NCBI RefSeq assembly: GCF_003573545.1
Contig: NZ_QWET01000001.1
Location: 558,001-622,000, forward strand
Direction of reading: 5' to 3'
Length of the DNA: 64,000 bases
Source: Mariniphaga sediminis
GTDB taxonomy: Bacteria; Bacteroidota; Bacteroidia; Bacteroidales; Prolixibacteraceae
Positions 43,945 to 52,039 of the stretch are shown here, piece after piece; within the stretch, counting starts at the first letter, position 1; every line of letters begins with the position of its first letter. Under the pieces are notes generated by a model, which made no database searches, was not told where the DNA came from, and was given only the letters and a program-made list of their open reading frames with translations. A program made the translations under genes and the position numbers.

Positions 43945-45189
43945 CTAATATTCGCGCAGTCCTTTCTCTATGTATTCCATTTGCCAGATTCGAAAAAGGA
44001 ATTCATCTTCAGGGATTTTTGCAGGTTCGTTTTTTAGTAGTATTTCCAGCCGGGCTTTTGTATCTGCATCCACCGTTTGGGGTTTCATGGCTGTTTCTGA
44101 TTTTACATAGCAGGTTTTTTGCGGAAGTTGCAGTTCGGTGCAATGGGTTCCCGTTGGTCCGTTTTCCGAAATAACCAATGCTTTGTATCCGATGGTATTT
44201 TCTGTAAGTTCACGAATAAATCCCTTTTCGGTGATAACGGCGCCGGGAGTTGCCAGTGCCTTGCCGAGTTGTTTTCGGAAACCTGCCTGCTGAAAGCGGT
44301 TTTTAAAGAAGAAGGAGCAGTAGTTTATTCCTATTTCCAGTTTTTTTTCATGCGCAAAATGGAGTATTTCAAGTGCGGCCAGTTCCGATTCCATCACCAC
44401 GGGTTGTTCTGCCGGGATGAAGGTATAGTTGCGTTGCAGCATTTTCGTTGCGTTGTGTTTGGTGAGCCGTAACTGATGCAGGTTCAGGTTGGTCACGCCC
44501 GCTTCAATCATTTGGGGAAGCAATTGTTTCAGTTTCTCCTTTTCCTCCGGTACGGCCGGAATTTCAATGGTGATGTGGGGAACAATGCCTTTTGCTGTCC
44601 TCACCTTTTCGAGCCGGTAACCGGTTGCCCCAATATCAAATCGCACTTCGTTGAGACCAGCGGCGGCCAGTTTCCTGAATTTTTTTGAATCGGCCAGAAT
44701 ACCGTTGGTGTACATCCAGGTGTAAATATCGGGCGCACACATTTTTCGTATGGTTTTCAGGTAGTGCAGGGTGCGATCAAAAAACAGCAAGGGTTCTCCT
44801 CCACTGAAACTCACTCCTTTGAATCCGAAAAAATTGATGTATCCGGCATAGCTCTCCGCATTTTCAAATGTCAGGCTTTGAGTGGCCGGAACTTCGTCGT
44901 TTTTTTGAGAGGATGGGCAGTAAAAACAGTTGGCATTACATTTATTTGTAATAAACAGGCAACTCCAGGTACCCAGTCCGCACAGTTTGCACCCTTTTGA
45001 AAGCTGGTGATGATAAAATTTGGTTTCTTTAAAGAGCATATTCCCGGCCAGGTTTTTTGTGAGCCGATCTCTGGTTTCCTGCACTTTTGGTGCCTGGTAA
45101 GGGTTTAGCCACCGGATGTTTGAATAATCTGAAAAGTTCTCTTTGTGTCTGTTTAAAAGGTTGTTCAGGTAATTGTCGAAAGCTTCCAT
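43945..45189 (-). CDS. Radical SAM protein of unknown substrate
   Basis: A 414-residue radical SAM enzyme. The cluster motif is CNANCFYC (about 82-89), with GVSFSGGEPLLF (about 125-136) as the SAM-contacting GGEP motif. An additional N-terminal cysteine group lies just before it (CKLCGLGTWSC, about 67-77), and a C-terminal Cys pair appears in THCTELQLPQKTC. The extra Cys residues could hold a second cluster, as in maturases. No SPASM-type Cys-rich end is complete. The substrate is unknown and the neighbours (DPP11, SMP-30 lactonase) give no direct hint. TACTTTTG at 45235-45228 on the minus strand is a likely -7 element 39 bp upstream. Confidence 0.83.
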   Translation of the reverse strand: MEAFDNYLNNLLNRHKENFSDYSNIRWLNPYQAPKVQETRDRLTKNLAGNMLFKETKFYHHQLSKGCKLCGLGTWSCLFITNKCNANCFYCPSSQKNDEVPATQSLTFENAESYAGYINFFGFKGVSFSGGEPLLFFDRTLHYLKTIRKMCAPDIYTWMYTNGILADSKKFRKLAAAGLNEVRFDIGATGYRLEKVRTAKGIVPHITIEIPAVPEEKEKLKQLLPQMIEAGVTNLNLHQLRLTKHNATKMLQRNYTFIPAEQPVVMESELAALEILHFAHEKKLEIGINYCSFFFKNRFQQAGFRKQLGKALATPGAVITEKGFIRELTENTIGYKALVISENGPTGTHCTELQLPQKTCYVKSETAMKPQTVDADTKARLEILLKNEPAKIPEDEFLFRIWQMEYIEKGLREY

Positions 45190-45327
45190 TTATACATAAT
45201 ATGCAGTTTATTGAACAGAGGCTTTCCCAAAAGTACATGGCAAATGTCACCTGTTGGGAACAGGGCGAAGCTAAATTTTTTTTCAGAAAAAAACGGAAGA
45301 TGAGCCAAAAAAATGTTGGGTCTTTTT

Positions 45328-46212
45328 TTATTCGTCCACTCCCTTTACTTTCATCTTCAGAGTATAAACCGATGTGCGTGCTGTGATAAAAAGAATGTTA
45401 CGCTTTTTCCCTCCAAAACAAACATTCGACGGGCTTTCCGGAATATCAATTTCTTGTATCAGTTTCCCTTTCGGGGAATAGACCCACACCTTGCCCCTGG
45501 TGAGGTATACATTGCCTTTGTTGTCCATGGTCATCCCGTCGGAGCCGTGTGGCGCAAAATACTTTTTGTTGGAAAGGTTTCCGTCGGGCCCGATGTTATA
45601 CTTCCATATTTTTTTGTCGTTGATATCGGCTACGTACAACGTTTTTCCGTCAGGCGTTCCGATTAATCCGTTTGGCTGTTTGTAGTCATCAATCACACGG
45701 GTAATTTTACCCTGAGGGTTCAGGTAATATACCCCGCGGGTATCCTGTAATTCAGCATGGTTCTCTTCCCAGTATTTCCGGTGGTAGTACGGATCGGTAA
45801 AATAGATGCCTCCGTTGGGGGCAATCCACAAATCGTTTGGTCCGTTCAGGTGAGAGCCGTTATAATTTTCAAACACGACCTGCATCTTTTTATTCTCGCT
45901 GAATGCTACCAGTTGGTTGTGTAAATCGGCACAGGCCATGAGTTTTCCAGCTTTGTTAAAATACAGTCCGTTGGATCTGCCACTTTCTTCCATCCACAGG
46001 GAAATGCCTTCTTTTTCATCCCAAATGTAGATCCGGTCATTGGGTTGATCTGTAAAGTAAATCCTTCCGTCGGAAGCTACTGCAGGACCTTCGGTAAATG
46101 AGAAATCTCCCCCGGCTTTTTCAACGGTTGCATTTTTTGCAATGATTCCGTTTTTCTGTGCAAAAACAGAAAGGGAAAGGAACACTAAAACAAATACACT
46201 TACGCTTTTCAT
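45328..46212 (-). CDS. SMP-30/gluconolactonase-family secreted protein
   Basis: A 294-residue protein with a signal peptide (SVFVLVFLSLSVFAQ) and a six-bladed beta-propeller of the SMP-30/gluconolactonase/LRE type. Blades show FSFTEGPAVASDGRIYFTD, HLNGPNDLWIAPNGGIYFTDP, QPNGLIGTPDGKTLYVADI, GSDGMTMDNKGNVYLT and SPSNVCFGGKKRNILFITA. These hold the metal ligands (Glu of FTEGP, Asn of NGPND, Asn of PNGL, Asp of SDGM). Family members open sugar lactones in the periplasm. A TAATTTTG element on the minus strand (46363-46356) is a possible -7 box about 145 bp upstream. Confidence 0.88.
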   Translation of the reverse strand: MKSVSVFVLVFLSLSVFAQKNGIIAKNATVEKAGGDFSFTEGPAVASDGRIYFTDQPNDRIYIWDEKEGISLWMEESGRSNGLYFNKAGKLMACADLHNQLVAFSENKKMQVVFENYNGSHLNGPNDLWIAPNGGIYFTDPYYHRKYWEENHAELQDTRGVYYLNPQGKITRVIDDYKQPNGLIGTPDGKTLYVADINDKKIWKYNIGPDGNLSNKKYFAPHGSDGMTMDNKGNVYLTRGKVWVYSPKGKLIQEIDIPESPSNVCFGGKKRNILFITARTSVYTLKMKVKGVDE

Positions 46213-46446
46213 TATTTTTATTTCAATTATTTAGCTTGCTGGTCTTTACGGTGCTCCCCTGAACATTTCTTTCGCTGTTTTATCCATTGGATCGGAGTAC
46301 TCTGTTGAGACTTGCTGCTTGCATGTGCAGGATTTGCTTTTATTGCATATTGCTGCAAAATTACAAGACCAGCGTTTATTATGGGGTTAAAATAATAAAT
46401 TTTTAGGGAAGGATTATGAAGGAAATGCCATCCTTTATATAAGAAA

Positions 46447-46477
46447 AATTCCCGGCAAGCCGCAGCCCCCGGGAATT
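46447..46477 (-). terminator. Intrinsic terminator of the oadGAB operon
   Basis: Stem AATTCCCGG (46447-46455) / CCGGGAATT (46469-46477) with a 13-base loop. On the minus strand it ends in a run of five T (AATTTTTC). It is about 30 bp past the oadB stop. Confidence 0.8.
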
Positions 46478-46508
46478 CTCTTTTTACTAAATAATACGAA
46501 AACAGCTT

Positions 46509-47714
46509 TTACACCAGTGAAATCAGTACGCCGGCTGCTACCGCCGAGCCAATAACTCCTGAAATGTTACTTGCCATACAGTATTGCAATATGTGATTTG
46601 CAGGATTATATTTTAACGCCATTTCGTTGGCTACCCGGGAGGCCATTGGAACAGCACTCAGACCCGTTGCCCCAATCAGTGGATTGATTTTTTTTGAGGC
46701 AAAAAGATTGTATCCTTTTACGGCTAAAATTCCCCCGGCAACCGATAAGGCGAAAGCAATAAATCCTCCGGCAATAATGCCAAGTGTTTTTGACGTAAGA
46801 AAAACTTCTGAAGTCATCGTAGCTCCAACAGTCAGTCCGAGAAAAATTGTTGCTGTGTTCATAATCGGGCCGGTGGCTGCATCGGCAAGCCGGCTTGTAG
46901 AGGTACCAATCTCTTTTATCAGGTTCCCAAAAAGCAGCATCCCCAGAAGTGGTACCGACGAGGGTACAAAAATGGCAACCACCGTTCCGAGGGCAATCGG
47001 AAAAATTATTTTCACTGTTTTCAGGTTCTTGATCTTATGCTTTGGTGGAAATTTTTTATCCATCTCCCGCATGTTGATGGTGAATTCCTTTTTTGAAATC
47101 AGCATTTTAGCTATTAACGGAATAATGACAGGTACCAGTGCCATGTATGAATAGGCCGCAATGGCAATGGGCCCCAAAAGGTGCGGCGCCAGTTTAATGG
47201 TAGTGTAAATGGCTGTAGGACCATCAGCGCCACCGATTATTCCCAGCGAGGCCGCTTCGTTTAAGTCGAATCCCAGCAGAATAGCAGCAATCAGTACCGT
47301 GAAAATTCCAATCTGGGCCGCAGCACCAAAAAAGGCCAGCCGCAAATTGCGGAGCATGGGGCCAAAGTCTGTTAAAGCACCCACTCCCATAAAAATAATG
47401 GGAGGCAAAAATCCTGTTTTAATCAGCGAATAATAGAGGAAGTTCAGGATTCCATATTCGTGAGCAATTTCAAACAGGTTTTTGTAACGACCATCTCCCA
47501 AATCAATGTTCGATGCGTCTACAATACCCATTTCGGCTCCGGGAAAGTTGGCGACCAAAACGCCAAATCCTATGGGAACCAGCAATAACGGCTCGTATTT
47601 TTTCTTGATACCCAGATAAAGCAGTACAAAAGCAATGAGCCACATAATGACAGTTTGGTAACTAATGGTACCAAAGGCTGTCATTTCGAATAAACTTGAA
47701 AAAATGTCCTGCAT
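46509..47714 (-). CDS. oadB: Na+-translocating decarboxylase beta subunit (OadB)
   Basis: A 401-residue integral membrane protein with about nine helices, the carboxyltransferase-coupled Na+ pump of oxaloacetate or methylmalonyl-CoA decarboxylases. Key segments are GGADGPTAIYTTIKLAP (about 180-196, with the essential Asp) and TNAATGPIMN-like ADAATGPIMNTATIFLGLTVGA, and the end has SAVPMASRVANEMALKYNPANHILQYCMASN (shortened: MASRVANEMAL). It releases CO2 from carboxybiotin and exports Na+. Four base pairs separate it from oadA. Confidence 0.95.
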   Translation of the reverse strand: MQDIFSSLFEMTAFGTISYQTVIMWLIAFVLLYLGIKKKYEPLLLVPIGFGVLVANFPGAEMGIVDASNIDLGDGRYKNLFEIAHEYGILNFLYYSLIKTGFLPPIIFMGVGALTDFGPMLRNLRLAFFGAAAQIGIFTVLIAAILLGFDLNEAASLGIIGGADGPTAIYTTIKLAPHLLGPIAIAAYSYMALVPVIIPLIAKMLISKKEFTINMREMDKKFPPKHKIKNLKTVKIIFPIALGTVVAIFVPSSVPLLGMLLFGNLIKEIGTSTSRLADAATGPIMNTATIFLGLTVGATMTSEVFLTSKTLGIIAGGFIAFALSVAGGILAVKGYNLFASKKINPLIGATGLSAVPMASRVANEMALKYNPANHILQYCMASNISGVIGSAVAAGVLISLV

Positions 47715-47718
47715 AGGG

Positions 47719-49632
47719 TTACTGCATTTTTATGATTACGTCCTCTTCGTCGACGGCGTCGCCGTTGGCAAGACAAATTTCCATGATTTTTCCGGCATCT
47801 TCAGCGACAATGGCGTTGTATGTTTTCATCGACTCAATGTAGCCAATAACATCACCTTTATTAATCTGGTCACCCATTTTTAGGGCTGTTTCAGATGCAT
47901 CTTTGGTGAGGAAAAATTTTCCTTCCAGCGGTGCGGTAACCTCTTTCAGTTGTCCGTTCGTTTGAGCCGGTGTGTTTACCGGTGCTGCATTGGAAGTATT
48001 TCCGTTTGTTCCGTGGCCATTTGTTCCATGTCCGTTTGTTCCATTCCCGTTTACTTCCGGGTAAGAAATATTGACAACGTATTTCTCTCCGTTCACCTCC
48101 ACATGCAGTTCTTTCGGAGTACATCCGTTGGCAGGTGCCGGAGCAGGTACCGGAGTCCCGGCTTTTGCTTTTTCCGTTTTCTTTTCTGCCAGATCGGCTT
48201 CAAAGGCAGCTTTGGCTTGCCCCGATTTGTAAGCCCTGTATTGTTCCGGGTGCATGGCCAGTTCAAACAGTTCCTCATCGTCCTGGCCAAAGTCCCAGCC
48301 GTTTTCCTTCATTTCTGTGCGGAATTCGTCCAACTTGTCCGGATACAAATCCTGTGGGTTTCCGGTGTAGAATTCTTTCCCTTGATTTTCTGCCAGTTTA
48401 ATAATGTCAGGATGGAGTTCTCCGGGCAGTTTACCCGATTTACCCAGGATCATGTCCCATATATTGTCGGCAATCATCGACCACCGTTCTTTTCCTTTTT
48501 CAAGCTGAATGACATTCATAAGAGCCAGGTTTTTTACATACTGGCTAAACGGGGTTACCAGCGGTGGATATCCCAGCATAGGCCAAATATGGGATACCTC
48601 ATCGAATAATTTAATCAACAAGTCATCCTGTGTCAACTCAGGTTTTCCTCGTTTCGAAAGCCATTTGTTCAAACTGGTCAGGTTGTTTTCCAGGTCAGCC
48701 ATTAAGCTTCCCATCATCCCTCCTGGCAGACCGGGGCCAGTCAGCAACGAGTTCATCAGCCTGTTTTTGGGATTGATGTAATATCCTAAAAATTCGTCGA
48801 TGAAACTTTGGGTGAGTGCGCGCACTTCCATGTAGGCATTCATGTTGATTTCGGGCACTTTAAACCCGGCATCTTTCAACATTTCCTGCACGGCAAGCAC
48901 GTCTGCGTGACCTGTTCCCCACGAAAGTGGTTCCATGGCCACATCAATATATTCTGCACCTGCACGAGCTACTTCCAGAATAGATGCCATGGAAAAACCA
49001 GGCCCTGAATGGCCGTGGTACTGAACGGGAGTAGCGGGATGCCTGTCTTTAATATTTTTTACAATCTTTCCGATAAAGGCCGGACGTCCGATTCCTGCCA
49101 TGTCTTTTACACAAATTTCGTCGGCTCCCATCTCAATGAGGGTATCGGCCAGTTGGGTGTAATATTCCACGGTGTGTACTTCGGATACAGTCAGACTAAG
49201 GGCTGCCTGCGAAATCATTCCGCCCTCTTTGGCATATTTTACAGAGCCTTCGAGGTTACGGGGATCGTTCAATCCGCAAAATGACCGGGCAATATCGGTT
49301 CCCTGCTTTTTCTTCACTTTGTACATCAATCTGCGCACATCGGCAGGAACCGGGCTCATGCGGATACCATTCAGTGCCCTTTCAAGCATGTGGGTCTGAA
49401 TTCCGGCATCATTAAATGGCTGTGTCCACTGACGGTTTGCGGCATTGGGATTTTCTCCAAACAGCAGGTTAATTTGCTCAAAGCCTCCACCATTGGTCTC
49501 TACTCGGGCAAAACACCCCATATCGATAATGGCCGGAGCCACTTTCAATAACTGACTAACCGTTGGTACGTATTTCCCCGACGATTGCCACATGTCGCGG
49601 TACAATAAACTGAATTTGATTTCTTTTGCCAT
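47719..49632 (-). CDS. oadA: Biotin-dependent oxaloacetate/pyruvate decarboxylase alpha subunit (OadA)
   Basis: A 637-residue cytoplasmic carboxyltransferase. Domain order is the HMGL-like TIM barrel (1-300; Zn/active-site residues in FARVETNGGG, CVKDMAGIG and YHGHSGPGF), the PYC_OADA conserved domain (about 300-470), a linker (about 500-560) with a short Gly-Asn-Thr-His repeat, and the C-terminal biotinyl domain with ESMKT, biotinylated at Lys603, 34 residues from the end as usual. It transfers CO2 from oxaloacetate to biotin for OadB to release. Frame and start agree with the family. Biotin attachment needs BirA, not seen here. The substrate could be oxaloacetate or another 2-oxoacid. Confidence 0.95.
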   Translation of the reverse strand: MAKEIKFSLLYRDMWQSSGKYVPTVSQLLKVAPAIIDMGCFARVETNGGGFEQINLLFGENPNAANRQWTQPFNDAGIQTHMLERALNGIRMSPVPADVRRLMYKVKKKQGTDIARSFCGLNDPRNLEGSVKYAKEGGMISQAALSLTVSEVHTVEYYTQLADTLIEMGADEICVKDMAGIGRPAFIGKIVKNIKDRHPATPVQYHGHSGPGFSMASILEVARAGAEYIDVAMEPLSWGTGHADVLAVQEMLKDAGFKVPEINMNAYMEVRALTQSFIDEFLGYYINPKNRLMNSLLTGPGLPGGMMGSLMADLENNLTSLNKWLSKRGKPELTQDDLLIKLFDEVSHIWPMLGYPPLVTPFSQYVKNLALMNVIQLEKGKERWSMIADNIWDMILGKSGKLPGELHPDIIKLAENQGKEFYTGNPQDLYPDKLDEFRTEMKENGWDFGQDDEELFELAMHPEQYRAYKSGQAKAAFEADLAEKKTEKAKAGTPVPAPAPANGCTPKELHVEVNGEKYVVNISYPEVNGNGTNGHGTNGHGTNGNTSNAAPVNTPAQTNGQLKEVTAPLEGKFFLTKDASETALKMGDQINKGDVIGYIESMKTYNAIVAEDAGKIMEICLANGDAVDEEDVIIKMQ

Positions 49633-49648
49633 GATAATTATCTTTTGG

Positions 49649-49906
49649 TTATTTTTTTTCTACTTTGGTTACTTTGCCTTTGCCACCCGTCACTGCCTCA
49701 ACAGCAGCCACAATAGCCGAAAGAGTGCCGGTGTGAATTCCTGCTGAGCCGCTTCCGGCTTTTCCGGTGTTTTCAGACTGAGGCCAGAATTTATTGGTTA
49801 TCCGGATTAAAAGATTTCCGAGAACGACAACCAACCCTAATATCAAAAGGACGGTAATCATTCCAACTACCAGGATGGCGAATGCATTATTTAAACTTTG
49901 TTCCAT
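49649..49906 (-). CDS. oadG: Na+-translocating decarboxylase gamma subunit (OadG)
   Basis: An 85-residue single-pass membrane protein: helix about 13-34 (AILVVGMITVLLILGLVVVLGNLLI), then a short Ser/Gly/Lys-rich cytoplasmic tail ending KGKVTKVEKK. This is the small gamma subunit that holds the alpha and beta subunits together and binds a metal. It is first in the oadG-oadA-oadB operon, 16 bp before oadA. Confidence 0.9.
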   Translation of the reverse strand: MEQSLNNAFAILVVGMITVLLILGLVVVLGNLLIRITNKFWPQSENTGKAGSGSAGIHTGTLSAIVAAVEAVTGGKGKVTKVEKK

Positions 49907-50395
49907 TGTTTTATCTTATATTTATTTTATTATCAACTAAACAGATCCTCCCCGGCCTTGGACACGACAAAACCGCATTTCAATTTAAAATGATTGAAAA
50001 ATGAAAAGTGGGTGTGAAAAAATCAAATTCCGTTTACGCTAACGGAACACTCAAAAATTAATCCCGTCGAATTAAAAAATTATGAAGGCGGAGAGGCATC
50101 TGATTCAAAAAACAGTATCCCGGTTGTGATATTTTGTAAAAAAATTTGGTTCATGATGGCAAAAATGAAGCATTTTTTGGGATTTTCATTCTAATTTAGA
50201 ATTGAGATCAGAAAATTTAAAACTGTCTTAATAATCGATATTCGTTTTTATGATATCATGGCGTTGTTCATTTCAGTTAATTTTTGTGTGGTGTTTTTGA
50301 TTGTAAAAAAATATATGTGATGTAATGAATTGTAACTCACTCCGTCTTACCTTTGATGACATGCCGGAATAGGCAGGCGAAAAACAGAAAAGTAA
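49907..50395. other. 489-bp divergent intergenic region (oadG / ECF sigma)
   Basis: No credible gene. An inverted repeat TTCCGTT (50028-50034) / AACGGAA (50041-50047) lies about 120 bp upstream of oadG; on the minus strand it is followed by TTTGATTTTTT and may be a leader hairpin. On the plus strand TACCTTTG (50348-50355) is a full -7 match for the ECF sigma gene. The remainder is AT-rich with no clear structure. Confidence 0.55.
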
Positions 50396-50938
50396 ATGGT
50401 TGCCAGTGATTTTAAAACAAAAGTATTGCCTGTGAGTAAAAAGTTACTCCGTTTTGCAGTGCATTTTCTGAAGGACGAAGACGAAGCGAGGGATGTTGTG
50501 CAGGACATATTCCTGAAACTCTGGCAAAAAAAGGATGAACTGGACCGGATTGAAAATGTTGAGGCTTTTGCGATGCGTATGACGCGGAACCGGTGTCTCG
50601 ACATTATCAGGGCAAAAAGGGTAGTGCCCATAGATGCCGAAAAGGAGAACAGGCTGAAAGAGGAAACCATTGATGTTCATGAACAAATTGAAATGAGTGA
50701 GGCTGCCGGCCAGATAAAAGCACTCATCGGGAGGCTGCCGGAAATACAACGTAATGTGATGCAGTTGCGCGATATTGAACAACTGGAGTACGAAGAGATT
50801 TCAGAAATGACGGGTTTGCAGGTAAATGCTATCAGGGTAAATCTGTCGCGGGCAAGAAAAAAGGTGAGGGATGAATTTTTAAAGTTGAATTCAGATGGAA
50901 AAGAAAGAAGTAAAACATTTGCTGCAACGCTATTTTGA
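50396..50938 (+). CDS. ECF RNA polymerase sigma factor
   Basis: A 180-residue ECF sigma factor. Region 2 has DEDEARDVVQDIFLKLWQKK (about 27-46) and region 4 has EYEEISEMTGLQVNAIRVNL (about 128-147), with RARKKVRDEF as the last helix. Its 3' end overlaps the next gene by 44 bp in another frame, an unusually long overlap, so the two are translationally coupled. This position before a small membrane protein is that of a sigma/anti-sigma pair. Confidence 0.92.
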   Translation: MVASDFKTKVLPVSKKLLRFAVHFLKDEDEARDVVQDIFLKLWQKKDELDRIENVEAFAMRMTRNRCLDIIRAKRVVPIDAEKENRLKEETIDVHEQIEMSEAAGQIKALIGRLPEIQRNVMQLRDIEQLEYEEISEMTGLQVNAIRVNLSRARKKVRDEFLKLNSDGKERSKTFAATLF

Positions 50939-51440
50939 CGGAGAAAGTACAAGTGTGGAAGAAAGAGCACTGCAGGCTTACTTTCAATCCGGAGATGTAG
51001 CAGAAGAGTGGAGGGAGTATATTGATTTTTTTAGTGGAATTTCTGAGTCGGCCACAACAGACCGGGATGAAAAGTTTGAAGAAGAAATTATGGATTTCAT
51101 CCTGGAAAATGAATCAAAAGAAAAAATTCGGTACCGCGGGTTGTGGCAGAAGGTGACGGGTATTGCCGCTTCTGTAATACTTGTAATCGGGGGGATGTTG
51201 ATGTATCAGCAAAGAAACGAGTCGTTTGAAGACACCTTCGATGACCCCGAAGCGGCGTATGCGTATGCAGAACAGACTTTGGGTTACGTTTCGGCAAAAT
51301 ATAACAAAGGACTGGCAGCCTTGTCGAATTTCAATAAATTACAAACAGCAACACAACCCTTACAGAAAGGGATAGAGCCTGTGAATGAATATTTGGAACT
51401 GATAGAAACAATGGGTAGCGGAGAAAAAAACGGACAGTAG
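50895..51440 (+). CDS. Probable anti-sigma factor (small membrane protein)
   Basis: A 181-residue protein with an N-terminal cytoplasmic part (MEKKEVKHLLQRYFDGESTSVEERAL), the charged-rich, zinc-less N-terminus seen in many Bacteroidota anti-sigma-like proteins. One membrane helix follows (about 89-108, VTGIAASVILVIGGMLMYQQ), then a periplasmic tail (DDPEAAYAYAEQTLGYVSAKYNKGLAAL). No FecR domain is present. The 44-bp overlap with the ECF sigma gene and the topology argue for an anti-sigma role; this is inference. Confidence 0.75.
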   Translation: MEKKEVKHLLQRYFDGESTSVEERALQAYFQSGDVAEEWREYIDFFSGISESATTDRDEKFEEEIMDFILENESKEKIRYRGLWQKVTGIAASVILVIGGMLMYQQRNESFEDTFDDPEAAYAYAEQTLGYVSAKYNKGLAALSNFNKLQTATQPLQKGIEPVNEYLELIETMGSGEKNGQ

Positions 51441-51517
51441 CACCAGGCCGCTGCAGAGCGTATAATTTATAAGGAAGATGTGGAAGTAAAATTTTAAAAA
51501 CATTAATACTAAAAACC

Positions 51518-52033
51518 ATGAAAAAGTTGATTTTTATACTATCGCTGATGCTGCCGCTGGCAGTGTTTGCTCAAAAAAGCCCGGTTGACAGGTTATTTGA
51601 AAAATATGCCAACAAGGAAGGGTTTACCACCGTGAATATCTCCGGAAAGTTGCTGGGGTTTGCCAGCGCGATAGATACCGGCGATGAGGCGGCCAGCGAA
51701 ATGCTTTCGAAACTGAGTGGAATTCGTATTCTGACAGTGGAAGATGATGAGCTAAACGACAAACTTGATTTTTTTGCCGAACTGGAAAAGGACGGATTTT
51801 TCAAAAAGAATGATTATGAAGTTTTAATGGAAGTGACCGAATCTGATGAGGTGGTGCGTTTTCTGGCTAAAGACGGGGGCAACGGCAAATTTTCAGATTT
51901 GATTCTTGTGGTTGGGGGTGACGACAATGCGCTCATTAGTATCAGTGGTATTATCGATCCGGAGAATATTGGTAAAATTACCAAATCACTGGATATTGAT
52001 TTGGGGGGACAAGTGAAAAAAGTGGAAAAGTAA
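51518..52033 (+). CDS. DUF4252-family secreted protein
   Basis: A 171-residue protein with a signal peptide (LIFILSLMLPLAVFAQ). The rest matches the Bacteroidota DUF4252 family: SPVDRLFEKYANKEGFTTVNIS near the start, IRILTVEDDELNDKLDFF, YEVLMEVTESDEVVRFLAK, and DLILVVGGDDNALISISGIID. These proteins are regularly encoded beside an ECF sigma and a small membrane protein, as here (77 bp after the anti-sigma-like gene). They may sense or respond to an envelope state; function is unknown. It ends 6 bp before the convergent epimerase gene. Confidence 0.85.
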   Translation: MKKLIFILSLMLPLAVFAQKSPVDRLFEKYANKEGFTTVNISGKLLGFASAIDTGDEAASEMLSKLSGIRILTVEDDELNDKLDFFAELEKDGFFKKNDYEVLMEVTESDEVVRFLAKDGGNGKFSDLILVVGGDDNALISISGIIDPENIGKITKSLDIDLGGQVKKVEK

Positions 52034-52039
52034 AACAGG

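Noticed and set aside
47998-48060. Possible CRISPR-like or microsatellite repeat
   Set aside because: The repeats are in frame within oadA and encode a linker; units are adjacent without spacers.
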